Notes under the pieces: generated by a model | Database searches by the model: none | What the model was told of the DNA's origin: nothing | The model's input: only the letters and a program-made list of their open reading frames with translations | Program-made: the position numbers and the translations under genes | Shown: positions 50,849 to 59,714 of the stretch, piece after piece | Layout: every line of letters starts with the position of its first letter | How positions within the stretch are numbered: the first letter of the stretch is position 1 | Assembly (NCBI GenBank): GCA_020847635.1 | Contig: JADLBQ010000086.1 | Span: forward strand, 1 to 64,000 | Length of the DNA stretch: 64,000 nt | DNA from: Bacteroidia bacterium | GTDB taxonomy: Bacteria; Bacteroidota; Bacteroidia; AKYH767-A; OLB10 | Direction: 5' to 3'

Positions 50849-51664
50849 TTAGTACTGCTCCTTTTCATTCGGGAAATTCTGTGATTTTACATCTTGAATG
50901 TATTTATCAATGGCTTTGCTGATGTCATCGTAAAGATTCAGGTATCTTCGTAAAAAGCGGGGAGAGAATTCTTTATTAATTCCAAGCATGTCATGAAGAA
51001 CCAGTACCTGGCCGTCAGTATGTTTTCCTGCACCGATTCCGATTGTTGGAATCTTTAGTTTACCTGAGACTTTCTTAGCCAGCACAGCCGGAATTTTTTC
51101 CAGAACAATTGAAAAGCAGCCTGATTGTTCAAGAATCAGTGCATCTTCAATCAATCTGTCAGCCTCTTCTTTTTCCTTTGCCCTTACAACATAAGTTCCG
51201 AATTTGTAAATACTTTGCGGAGTTAGCCCAAGGTGACCCATTACGGGTACCCCAGCAGTCAGTATTCGCTCAATACTGTCTTTAACTTCGCGTCCTCCTT
51301 CCAGTTTAACAGCATGAGCTCCAGATTCTTTCATAATCCGGATAGCAGAATTCAGCGCTTCTTTAGAATTTCCCTGATAAGAACCAAAAGGAAGATCCAC
51401 AACAACCAGTGCCCTTTTAACTGCCCTTACTACTGAGGCTGCATGATAAATCATCTGTTCAAGGGTAATAGGGAGGGTGGTCTCATGGCCTGCCATTACA
51501 TTAGATGCTGAATCACCAACCAGAATTACATCAATACCTGAATCATCCAGGATTCGGGCTAAACTGAAATCATATCCGGTTAGCATGGCTATCTTCGTGC
51601 CAGCCCGTTTCATTTCCTGGAGTGTATGGGTTGTTATTTTTTTAACCTCTTTGTGTGTTGACAT
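50849..51664 (-). CDS. panB: 3-methyl-2-oxobutanoate hydroxymethyltransferase
   Basis: Makes ketopantoate from 2-ketoisovalerate in the pantothenate/CoA pathway. The 271-aa protein has the family blocks [41 protein letters not shown] (metal-binding Asp residues), [26 protein letters not shown] and IPTIGIGAG with the catalytic Glu in VLEKIPA. A possible box TAAATTTA (51681-51688) lies 16 bases upstream, directly followed by a 7-base tandem repeat. Other pan genes are not adjacent. Confidence 0.95.
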   Translation of the reverse strand: MSTHKEVKKITTHTLQEMKRAGTKIAMLTGYDFSLARILDDSGIDVILVGDSASNVMAGHETTLPITLEQMIYHAASVVRAVKRALVVVDLPFGSYQGNSKEALNSAIRIMKESGAHAVKLEGGREVKDSIERILTAGVPVMGHLGLTPQSIYKFGTYVVRAKEKEEADRLIEDALILEQSGCFSIVLEKIPAVLAKKVSGKLKIPTIGIGAGKHTDGQVLVLHDMLGINKEFSPRFLRRYLNLYDDISKAIDKYIQDVKSQNFPNEKEQY

Positions 51665-51693
51665 CCGGTATATTTTGCTGTAAATTTAAATGA

Positions 51694-51721
51694 ATAATTA
51701 ATAATTAATAATTAATAATTA
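51694..51721. repeat. Four tandem copies of the 7-mer ATAATTA
   Basis: Four perfect head-to-tail copies, all AT, directly upstream of the panB -7 box, so they fill its -33 and spacer region. Slipped-strand changes in copy number could alter promoter geometry; this is inference. Confidence 0.85.
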
Positions 51722-51822
51722 AGAATGGGAATCAGAGAAGCCGTTCATAGATACAACTTTTTTTAAAAATGAGTTGCCAGTTTGAAACTTGAAATATGGT
51801 TGAATAATAAGGTTAGGAAAAT

Positions 51823-52821
51823 TTACCTGCTTCCGGTAAATTCCTGCCATGACTTTTTAAGGTAGATATTCTCACCATAATAAGAAAGTACCATTTTCAG
51901 AAATACCGGAGGTGTAAAATTGGTAATCAGATCAATTCGTTTCAGCTGATTGTCAAAGATCACCATGGTTGGTAGCTGAAATCCTCCTCCGGTTAGTACA
52001 TTGATTACACTGTGAAAAGGATTTCCGTTTTCACCAGGCAGGTATTTTGAATGATTCCACTCAACAGGATGCTTTGATTCAATATCAAAATAAACCAGAT
52101 AGAAATTATCATTGATTAAACGACTAACTGCCGTATCATTGAAAACAGTTTGTTTCATCACTTTGCATCCAATGCACCAATTCGTAAACAAAAAGACAAT
52201 TGTCTTTCTGGACGTGTCTTTTTTTAATGAAGCATATTCATCCAATGAGAAATGCATAGGATCAGGATTATGGGTCTGTTCATAAAAGGTGTTTTGAAAA
52301 GCTGTCCGGAAATCATCATAACCAACAGATCTGAAAATATTTTCGACAACGTAAACAACCAATGGTTCCATATTTTTTACTTCCATATATCCCGGTGCAT
52401 TTATTTGCCGGTAGTCTGGGGTAATAAATACAGTAGTAGGGTAGGATAATTGTTGTCCCAGCATGCGAAGTGCAAAGTCGTGAACCGGCCTGGCACCCAA
52501 CGACCTGTTGACAAACATGGTATCCCTGTAAAATACAGTGTCTTTTGTTTCAGCATTAAACTTTACCGGATAAAACCACTGGTTGATATAGCTTGCAAAG
52601 TCGGGGCTGGAGTAGGTCGTCATCATCATTCTTTTACACCATCCGCACCAATCTGTATAGAAATCTATCAGCAAAGGTTTAGGGGTTTCTCTGACTGCTT
52701 TTTCAGCTTCTTCAAGGCTCATCCATTTAACTAAACTTTGCGGCTCTCCCTGAATCTGAACCTGCTGGGCAAATAGGCTTACTGGTATCAGTAATGCGAA
52801 AAGGATAACTTTAGGTTTCAT
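51823..52821 (-). CDS. Exported protein with two thioredoxin-like domains
   Basis: Periplasmic protein of 332 aa with signal peptide (ends FAQ). The first thioredoxin-like domain has Cys59-Gly-Trp-Cys62 in DWCGWCKRMM, the second has NWCIGCKVM (near residue 219), each with the DUF255/DsbD-gamma-like WCxxCK motif and a later cis-Pro (YPTTVFITP; LPTMVIFDN). Two redox domains in one chain suggest disulfide relay or protein-thiol reduction in the envelope. Stands alone between two intergenic regions. Client unknown. Confidence 0.88.
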   Translation of the reverse strand: MKPKVILFALLIPVSLFAQQVQIQGEPQSLVKWMSLEEAEKAVRETPKPLLIDFYTDWCGWCKRMMMTTYSSPDFASYINQWFYPVKFNAETKDTVFYRDTMFVNRSLGARPVHDFALRMLGQQLSYPTTVFITPDYRQINAPGYMEVKNMEPLVVYVVENIFRSVGYDDFRTAFQNTFYEQTHNPDPMHFSLDEYASLKKDTSRKTIVFLFTNWCIGCKVMKQTVFNDTAVSRLINDNFYLVYFDIESKHPVEWNHSKYLPGENGNPFHSVINVLTGGGFQLPTMVIFDNQLKRIDLITNFTPPVFLKMVLSYYGENIYLKKSWQEFTGSR

Positions 52822-52983
52822 TTGAAAAGAGGTGCTAAGATAATTTCTCTTTTTACGCCAATTTTCGATAAATAGATGCTGTATTACCTATTCTTTCAAC
52901 ACCCGGAAGCATAAATTGACTTAACCAGCTGAATAATTGCCTGATTAGCAAAGAAAAGACTATGGTGCCTTAATCATTTATTC

Positions 52984-52991
52984 TATTTTCG
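52984..52991 (+). promoter_or_regulatory. Possible -7 box of the DUF2723 gene
   Basis: TATTTTCG, one mismatch to consensus, 23 bases before the ATG at 53015. The same TTCG variant occurs upstream of lepB. Confidence 0.4.
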
Positions 52992-53014
52992 CACGCTGAC
53001 TTCTAAGCTCAAAG

Positions 53015-56000
53015 ATGAATTCATTTAAAAAAATCAATGACCTTGCAGGATGGGTCATATTTGCCATTGCTGCTTTTGTTTTTCTAAAAACAATTGAGCC
53101 AACAGGCAGTTTTTGGGATTGCGGTGAGTTTATTGCTGCTGCCTACAAGTTGCAGGTTGGTCATCCACCGGGTGCTTCACTGTTTTTGATGATGGCACGC
53201 ATTGCAACCTTGTTTGCTTTTGGAAATACCGAACTGGTTCCGGTAACCGTTAATGCCATGTCAGCACTGGCCAGTGCCTTTGCAGTATTATTTCTGTTTT
53301 GGTCGGTTTCACTTTTAATGCGGAAATTTATAAAAGCTGAAGCTGATAACAAATATTCTGTTTCGCAACTAATTGTTATCCTCGGAAGCAGTGCTGTAGC
53401 CGCATTGGCATACACGTTTTCAGACTCATTCTGGTTTTCAGCTGTTGAAGGAGAAGTTTATGCAACCTCTCAGTTTTTTACTGCTATTGTTTTCTGGGCC
53501 ATGCTGAAATGGGATAATGTAGCCGATGAGCAACATGCCGACCGCTGGATTATCCTCATTGCTTATTTGATGGGTTTGAGTATTGGAGTTCACTTGCTCA
53601 ACCTGTTATGCATCCCTGCACTGGCTCTCATTTATTATTACCGGAAATATACGCCTTCCCGTATCGGGGTATTTACCGCACTGGCAGTTGGTACAATGAT
53701 TCTGGCTGTTGTTCAGTATGGAATCATTGCCGGGTTTATAAAAATCGGAGCAAAGTTCGACCTGCTGTTTGTCAATTCATTTGGTATGCCGTTATGGACC
53801 GGGTTTTTGTTCTTTATCCTGCTCCTGGTTTCCGGAATTATATACGGTTTGCATTATTCCAGGAAAAGGAATAAGCCGGTTCTCAATACAGCTATTCTTT
53901 GTTTTGCATTTATCCTGATCGGATATTCATCATATACTATGACAGTTGTACGAAGTATGGCTAACCCTCCAATGGACGAAAATGATCCTGAACATGCTTT
54001 CAACCTGTTGGGTTACATAAATCGTGAACAATATGGTGACAGGCCCCTCGCTTATGGTCAGTATTACAATGCACGGGTCATTGAACAAGAAAAGGGAGCA
54101 ATGAGTTATACTGTTGCTGACAGTAAATATGTTCCGACTGGTAATAAAATAATTCCTGTTTATGAACCTGATAAATGCACTGTATTTCCCCGTATGTACA
54201 GCAATCAGCCCAATCATATAAGTGCATATAAAGAATGGGCAGGTATTCAGGGTGATGCAACCCCAATCATGAGTCAGAATATGAAATTCTTTTTCAGTTA
54301 TCAGATTGGTTATATGTTCTGGCGTTATTTTATGTGGAACTTTGCCGGCCGCCAGAATGATCAGCAGGGGCATGGCGGCATTCTAAAGGGAAATTGGCTG
54401 AGCGGAGTAAAGGCTATTGATGCTATGCGGCTTGGACCTCAGGATAAACTTCCGGAAAGTATGAAATGGAATAAAGGCTACAATCGTTTTTATTTTTTAC
54501 CACTGATTTTGGGCCTGGTTGGAATGTTTTTTCATTTTAAGCAAGACAAACACGATGCCTCTATCGTGATGCTGCTGTTTATAATGACTGGACTTGCCAT
54601 TGTTATTTATCTGAATCAGACTCCGTATCAGCCCCGTGAACGTGATTATGCGTATGCAGGTGCTACATATGCATTTGCTATGTGGATAGGTATGTCAGTT
54701 GCTGCAGTTGCTCAATGGTTACTTAAGAAAACGAAGGCTAAAGCAGCTGCAGCAGTTTCACTGGCTGTCTGTTTACTTGCCGGACCTCTACTTATGGCCA
54801 GGGAAGGCTGGGATGACCATGACCGCTCTCACCGTTATACACCCAGGGACTTTGCAAGTAACTACCTCAATTCAGTTGCACCGATGGGTACTATTTTTAC
54901 TAACGGAGATAATGATACCTTCCCGTTATGGTATGCCCAGGATGTGGAAGGTATCAGAACCGATGTCCGGATTATCAACCTGAGTTTGCTGAATACTGAC
55001 TGGTATATTGACCAGATGAAACGAAAAGCGTATGACTCTCCTCCGGTACCATTTACCTGGAAGCATGAGCAGTATGTTCAGGGAACCCGGGACTATATCC
55101 CCTTTGCTGATCGCAGAATTGAAGGGTTTACAGATTTAAGGGAAGTAATGAAGTTTATTCTCACCGATAATCCTGCTGCTAAAGTAACCTTAGGAGGTGA
55201 ACAGATGAATTACTTCCCTACAAAGAAATTTTATCTTCCTGTTGATAAGGAAGCTGTAATTAAAAACAAAGTGGTTCAGCCGGAAAATTATCCGAACATT
55301 GTTGATACAATCTTTTTTGAGATCAGCAAAAACTATCTGATGAAGTCAGAATTAATGATTCTTGACCTGATCGCTCATAATGACTGGACCAGGCCCATTT
55401 ATTTTGCTGTAACGGTTGGTAATGACAGTTACCTCAACCTGGAAGAATATTTTGCACTGGAAGGACTGGCTTATCGGTTTGTACCGGTTAAGTCTGATAA
55501 GGGAAGAAGTGGCCAGGATGGTAAGGTGAACTCTACGGTGATGTACGACAACATGATGAATAAATTCAAATGGGGGAATATGGCTGATGAAAGAGTTTAT
55601 CTGGATCAGAATAATCTGAACATGACAATGAATTTCAGAAATAACTTTTCAAGGCTTGCTGATGCACTCCTGGAGGAAGGTAAGAAAGATTCAGCGTTTA
55701 AAGTTCTTGAAAGGTGTCTTGAAGTAATGCCTGATAAGACAGTTCCATTCAATGTATTTATGCTGCGTATAACGGATGGATTCTATACGATTGCCGGAGC
55801 TGATGAATTTTTGGTTTCTGAGAGTAACCTGCCAGAAAGAAATACAAACAGGAAAAAAGCACTGGAATATGCAAATGTAATTGTAAAACGTCTGAGCGAC
55901 ATCCAGGAAGATGATATTGAGTATTACCTTTCATTAAAGGGAACCCCGTTTTTCAAGCAGGTTGATCGCGACCTTAATCAGGCAATGGCCATTCTGAATG

Positions 56001-56089
56001 AACTTGCAAGACAGGCAAGAGCCAATGGTCAAACTGCATTGGCAGACTCGGTTTCTGCACGTTTTAAAGCACTCGAATCAAGACTGTAA
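53015..56089 (+). CDS. DUF2723 (TMEM260-like, GT-C/GT117) membrane glycosyltransferase
   Basis: Large polytopic protein of 1024 aa. The N-terminal DUF2723 domain begins with a membrane helix and then the hallmark FWDCGEFIAAAYKLQVGHPPGASLF with the acidic catalytic-type residues, followed by about a dozen helices up to residue 600. A soluble C-terminal half contains NGDNDTFPLWYAQDVEGIRTDV and ends with TPR-like helices. The family includes human TMEM260, an O-mannosyltransferase, so protein O-glycosylation at the periplasmic face is the best guess. It lies 37 bases upstream of a deacetylase gene. The donor would be a polyprenyl sugar. Confidence 0.87.
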   Translation: MNSFKKINDLAGWVIFAIAAFVFLKTIEPTGSFWDCGEFIAAAYKLQVGHPPGASLFLMMARIATLFAFGNTELVPVTVNAMSALASAFAVLFLFWSVSLLMRKFIKAEADNKYSVSQLIVILGSSAVAALAYTFSDSFWFSAVEGEVYATSQFFTAIVFWAMLKWDNVADEQHADRWIILIAYLMGLSIGVHLLNLLCIPALALIYYYRKYTPSRIGVFTALAVGTMILAVVQYGIIAGFIKIGAKFDLLFVNSFGMPLWTGFLFFILLLVSGIIYGLHYSRKRNKPVLNTAILCFAFILIGYSSYTMTVVRSMANPPMDENDPEHAFNLLGYINREQYGDRPLAYGQYYNARVIEQEKGAMSYTVADSKYVPTGNKIIPVYEPDKCTVFPRMYSNQPNHISAYKEWAGIQGDATPIMSQNMKFFFSYQIGYMFWRYFMWNFAGRQNDQQGHGGILKGNWLSGVKAIDAMRLGPQDKLPESMKWNKGYNRFYFLPLILGLVGMFFHFKQDKHDASIVMLLFIMTGLAIVIYLNQTPYQPRERDYAYAGATYAFAMWIGMSVAAVAQWLLKKTKAKAAAAVSLAVCLLAGPLLMAREGWDDHDRSHRYTPRDFASNYLNSVAPMGTIFTNGDNDTFPLWYAQDVEGIRTDVRIINLSLLNTDWYIDQMKRKAYDSPPVPFTWKHEQYVQGTRDYIPFADRRIEGFTDLREVMKFILTDNPAAKVTLGGEQMNYFPTKKFYLPVDKEAVIKNKVVQPENYPNIVDTIFFEISKNYLMKSELMILDLIAHNDWTRPIYFAVTVGNDSYLNLEEYFALEGLAYRFVPVKSDKGRSGQDGKVNSTVMYDNMMNKFKWGNMADERVYLDQNNLNMTMNFRNNFSRLADALLEEGKKDSAFKVLERCLEVMPDKTVPFNVFMLRITDGFYTIAGADEFLVSESNLPERNTNRKKALEYANVIVKRLSDIQEDDIEYYLSLKGTPFFKQVDRDLNQAMAILNELARQARANGQTALADSVSARFKALESRL

Positions 56090-56126
56090 CTAACAGGAAT
56101 AGCATTCCTGAATTATTTATATTAGC

Positions 56127-56741
56127 ATGAATGGATGGCTTAATAAGCGGTTTTTCCCATGCCTGTATCCTTCGTTAACATGGAGTATTCCTACATCTGT
56201 AAATGAAGTATTTCTCACCTTTGATGATGGTCCCGTTCCTGAAGCGACACCTTTTGTTCTGGATGAACTGGCAAAATTTCAGGCAAAAGCAACCTTTTTT
56301 TGTATTGGCAAAAACATTGATAGTTACCCTGATATTTTTGAGCGAATCAAGGCAGAAGGCCATCGGATCGGTAACCATACCTATCATCATCTGAATGGCT
56401 GGCATACTGATAATAAGTCGTATTTTGAAAATGTTAAACAAGCTCAGGCGCTGATTGGACAGACAGACTTATTCCGGCCACCGTATGGAAAAATCAAACG
56501 CTCTCAAATTAACTTCCTGAAACAGCAATTCAGAATTATAATGTGGGATATACTGAGTTATGATTTTGATAAAACGATGAGGCCCGGTGAATGCCTTCAT
56601 AAGGTAGTTGATCATTCTTCCCCCGGAAGTATAATTGTCTTTCATGACAGTGCCAAAGCTTTTCCTAACTTGAAAGTGATCTTACCGGAAGTTCTTTATC
56701 AATTGAGCAAAAGGCAATTCTCCCTTAATGTTATTCCTTAA
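56127..56741 (+). CDS. Polysaccharide deacetylase (NodB-homology family)
   Basis: Carbohydrate esterase 4 fold, 204 aa. The metal-binding and catalytic motifs are TFDDGP (Asp33-Asp34), GNHTYHHL (HxxxH), RPPYGK, WDILSYDFD, and IIVFHDS near the end. No signal peptide is evident, so it may be cytoplasmic or exported by an unusual N-terminus. It follows the DUF2723 gene in the same direction and overlaps the convergent coiled-coil gene by 4 bases. Natural substrate (chitin-like, peptidoglycan or surface glycan) unknown. Confidence 0.9.
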   Translation: MNGWLNKRFFPCLYPSLTWSIPTSVNEVFLTFDDGPVPEATPFVLDELAKFQAKATFFCIGKNIDSYPDIFERIKAEGHRIGNHTYHHLNGWHTDNKSYFENVKQAQALIGQTDLFRPPYGKIKRSQINFLKQQFRIIMWDILSYDFDKTMRPGECLHKVVDHSSPGSIIVFHDSAKAFPNLKVILPEVLYQLSKRQFSLNVIP

Positions 56742-57640
56742 CGGATTTGATCAAGCCGTTTTTCAATTTGTTTAACTTTATCCTGCTGTTTACGGATATC
56801 ATCACTTTTACGATCCTGATCTTTTAGATTCTGGTTAATATTCCGTTTCTGGTTTTCGATGTCTGAGGCCAGTTTGTCATTTTTTTTACTTAGTGAATTT
56901 TGTTCTTTTTCGAGTTTTCGCTTTTCCTTTTCCAGTTTTTTAAGATTGCTTTTTGCTAGTTGTTCTTCTTCACCTCCGGTGTTGGTAAGCCTGCTGACTA
57001 CTTCCCGCTGCTGCAGCAACTCTTCTTCTTTTGAAGTCAGTAGTTTAATGGTAGTCTCAAGTGATCGCTTATTATTTTCAATGGTTCGTTCTGCCTGTTT
57101 GATTGCTCTTTCCGAACGCTGTTTATCACTCTCCTGGCCTTTGAGCTCATCTTCCATCCGTTTCAGGATTTGTTTTTGGCTGTTTAATTCTTCTTTCACT
57201 GCTTGCCGGTGTTTTTCAATTCCAAAATCACGTAAGTATTTCCGGATAGCTGCTGCTTCCGGAGGATTAGCAGCTGAAGAGAAAAAAATCTGATCATCGG
57301 TTGTAAACCAGCCGGTCAGAATGACTCCATCAGTCACTTCACGTGGCTTTATATAAATATTCAGAGGATCGGCAGTTATGTTTTTTACAACTGCACCTTT
57401 TATATAAAGCTCGCCATTGGCTTCTTCAACTCTTGATTTACTGCCTTTTCTGAGGTATTTGGAAAGATCATTTTTTAGAGACTTGTAAGTCTGTTCAGGT
57501 ATCATCAGTTCATAGCCTGTTACTGTTCCTTTGCTCATTTCTGAGATAATTTCATTAACAACCACCTGGGGGTCATTTTGTGCCTGAGAACCGGTAAAAA
57601 GGATAGTAAGAATAAATGGAAGAAAAAGATATTTTTTCAT
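56738..57640 (-). CDS. Exported coiled-coil protein of unknown function
   Basis: No family recognised. The 300-aa protein has a signal peptide (MKKYLFLPFILTILFTGSQA), a small alpha/beta domain (about residues 22-130, with DPQVVVNEIISEMSKG and TDGVILTGWFTTDDQIFFSS), and a long, Lys/Glu/Gln-rich coiled coil (about 135-300) ending in QIEKRLDQIR. The coil resembles periplasmic scaffold or murein-associated helices, and one could suspect a role near the divisome or envelope, but that is not supported by context. Tail-to-tail overlap of 4 bases with the deacetylase gene. Confidence 0.82.
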   Translation of the reverse strand: MKKYLFLPFILTILFTGSQAQNDPQVVVNEIISEMSKGTVTGYELMIPEQTYKSLKNDLSKYLRKGSKSRVEEANGELYIKGAVVKNITADPLNIYIKPREVTDGVILTGWFTTDDQIFFSSAANPPEAAAIRKYLRDFGIEKHRQAVKEELNSQKQILKRMEDELKGQESDKQRSERAIKQAERTIENNKRSLETTIKLLTSKEEELLQQREVVSRLTNTGGEEEQLAKSNLKKLEKEKRKLEKEQNSLSKKNDKLASDIENQKRNINQNLKDQDRKSDDIRKQQDKVKQIEKRLDQIR

Positions 57641-57757
57641 AAGATGCTTTAATTTGGCTGCCTAATAAACAGTTGAAATAAATTCAAGCAGGCAAAGGTA
57701 ATAGCAAACTTTTTTATATGCCAGCTTGTTTGACTTGTTTGAAGAGAAGGTACATTT

Positions 57758-58156
57758 ATGGACAGTTATAAGCCAGGTTATTACAATATTGGAATTGCAG
57801 AAATTAGGCTTAGGCAGCGACTACTGAAGATAAGTAGTACAATTTCAGTCATAATTGCCTTCTTTTTTATTTTGAATTGCGAATCCTTATTAATGCAGAT
57901 TTTTCTTTTTTTAACACTTTTTATTTCTGTATTGATTTACCTGCAGATCCGATGTCATTTTTGCATTATGTTTGGAATCTTTGGGTTTCAGAATTTTGGC
58001 AGGCTGGGTGAACTCCAGGAAATTCACTGTCATACATCCCATCACAAGGATCTCATTAAATCTTTGAATCTTATCATTCAATCGTTTCTAATTGCTGCAA
58101 TTTCAAGCGGGCTGGTTTATTTGACTCTACATTATTTAGCTCAATACTACCGCTAA
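57758..58156 (+). CDS. Small predicted membrane protein of unknown function
   Basis: No family recognised. The 132-aa frame has two adjacent membrane helices ([15 protein letters not shown]... and [15 protein letters not shown], about residues 28-62), a Cys/His-containing cytoplasmic loop ([17 protein letters not shown]...[12 protein letters not shown]), and a third helix near the C-terminus ([18 protein letters not shown]). It lies between the coiled-coil gene and guaA. A promoter-like TTTG-N18-TACATTTA overlaps the ATG, so the start or the promoter is uncertain. Retained because hydrophobic segments and reading-frame length look protein-like, but it could be spurious. Confidence 0.5.
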   Translation: MDSYKPGYYNIGIAEIRLRQRLLKISSTISVIIAFFFILNCESLLMQIFLFLTLFISVLIYLQIRCHFCIMFGIFGFQNFGRLGELQEIHCHTSHHKDLIKSLNLIIQSFLIAAISSGLVYLTLHYLAQYYR

Positions 58157-58167
58157 CTTCAAAAAGT

Positions 58168-58175
58168 TAATTTTG
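58168..58175 (+). promoter_or_regulatory. -7 promoter box of guaA, predicted nearly leaderless
   Basis: TAATTTTG, exact consensus, six bases before the ATG at 58182. It overlaps the TTG at 58173 that would give a longer frame. Confidence 0.62.
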
Positions 58176-58181
58176 TGCCCC

Positions 58182-59714
58182 ATGCATCATGAGGCAATCC
58201 TGATTATTGATTTTGGTTCTCAGTACACTCAGCTAATCGCACGAAGATTAAGAGAATTGAATGTTTACTGTGAAATCCATCCGTTTAATCATCTTCCTGA
58301 TACCTGTTCGGGATTTAAAGGAGTCATTCTTTCTGGTGGTCCGGCATCGGTGCGTGATAAGAATTCACCCCGGATCAATCTGAACTGCATATTGAATAAG
58401 GTGCCGGTTTTAGGTATTTGTTACGGTGCTCAATTATTGGCTCAGGAGTTGGGCGGGGAAGTAAAATCCTCGCAGAAACGTGAATATGGAAGAGCCGTAT
58501 TGAATATTGTAAACAGCAATGGATTACTTTTTAAGAAAATAAGAAATCACTCACAAATCTGGATGTCGCACAGCGATTCAATTTCAAGATTACCCAAACA
58601 ATTTGAAACAATTGCTGCAACTGAAGCCATTCCATGTGCAGCTTATCAGGCAGCAGAATTGAAAGTTTTCGGACTTCAGTTTCACCCTGAAGTGGTTCAT
58701 ACAGATGAAGGAAAAGAAATCCTGAAGAATTTTGCTTTTGATGTTTGTCAGTGTACAGGGGATTGGACCCCTGCATCCTTTGTGGCAGAAACAATTCAAT
58801 CACTGAAGATGTCGTTGCATAACGATAAAGTGATTCTTGGTTTATCAGGAGGAGTAGATTCAGGAGTTGCAGCATTGTTGCTACATAAAGCAATCGGTGA
58901 AAATCTCTATTGTATTTTTGTTGATACCGGTTTACTTCGCAAGGATGAAGCAGCACAGGTTATTCAGACTTATGGGAGCATGGGATTACAGATTATTCAG
59001 GTAGATGCTTCCTGGCAATTCTATGGAGCATTAAAAGGGAAGACTGATCCTGAAGAGAAGAGAAAAATTATTGGAAGATTATTTATTGAAGTATTTGAAA
59101 GGAAGGCAAGAGAAATTGAGAACGTAAAATGGCTTGCCCAGGGAACAATCTACCCTGATGTAATTGAATCGGTATCTGTAAACGGTCCATCTGCAACAAT
59201 TAAATCTCATCACAATGTTGGAGGGTTACCTGAAAAAATGAACTTGAAAATAACTGAACCTTTGCGTTTGCTTTTTAAGGATGAAGTCAGGAAAGTCGGA
59301 AACGAGTTAAATATGAAACCGGAAATTCTAAACCGTCACCCATTTCCCGGTCCAGGTCTTGGAATCAGAATACTGGGAGAAGTTAATGCAGATAAAGTCA
59401 GAATGCTGCAGGAGGCTGATCAGGTGTTTATTGAGAACCTCCGGCAAGCTGGTTTATATAATAACGTGTGGCAAGCTGCTGCAATCTTATTACCGGTTAA
59501 AAGTGTCGGTGTAATGGGCGATGAGCGAACCTATGAAAATGTAGTCGTCCTCCGCGCAGTTTCTTCTGTTGACGGAATGACAGCTGACTGGGTTCATCTG
59601 CCTTATGATTTTTTAGCTAAGACTTCAAATGACATTATCAATAAGGTAAACGGAATTAACCGTGTGGTTTACGATATATCTTCTAAACCACCTGCTACAA
59701 TCGAATGGGAATGA
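58182..59714 (+). CDS. guaA: GMP synthase (glutamine-hydrolysing)
   Basis: Converts XMP, glutamine and ATP to GMP. The 510-aa protein begins with the class I glutaminase: [23 protein letters not shown], and nucleophile Cys80 in LGICYGAQL. The ATP-pyrophosphatase domain has the PP-loop [15 protein letters not shown], and the C-terminal dimerisation domain ends in PPATIEWE. The ATG at 58182 is preferred because a promoter box covers the upstream TTG. The next gene overlaps by a few bases. Confidence 0.96.
   Translation: MHHEAILIIDFGSQYTQLIARRLRELNVYCEIHPFNHLPDTCSGFKGVILSGGPASVRDKNSPRINLNCILNKVPVLGICYGAQLLAQELGGEVKSSQKREYGRAVLNIVNSNGLLFKKIRNHSQIWMSHSDSISRLPKQFETIAATEAIPCAAYQAAELKVFGLQFHPEVVHTDEGKEILKNFAFDVCQCTGDWTPASFVAETIQSLKMSLHNDKVILGLSGGVDSGVAALLLHKAIGENLYCIFVDTGLLRKDEAAQVIQTYGSMGLQIIQVDASWQFYGALKGKTDPEEKRKIIGRLFIEVFERKAREIENVKWLAQGTIYPDVIESVSVNGPSATIKSHHNVGGLPEKMNLKITEPLRLLFKDEVRKVGNELNMKPEILNRHPFPGPGLGIRILGEVNADKVRMLQEADQVFIENLRQAGLYNNVWQAAAILLPVKSVGVMGDERTYENVVVLRAVSSVDGMTADWVHLPYDFLAKTSNDIINKVNGINRVVYDISSKPPATIEWE

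Noticed and set aside
54078-54373. Minus-strand open frames inside the DUF2723 gene
   Set aside because: Shadow frames of a well-supported gene; no recognisable protein features.
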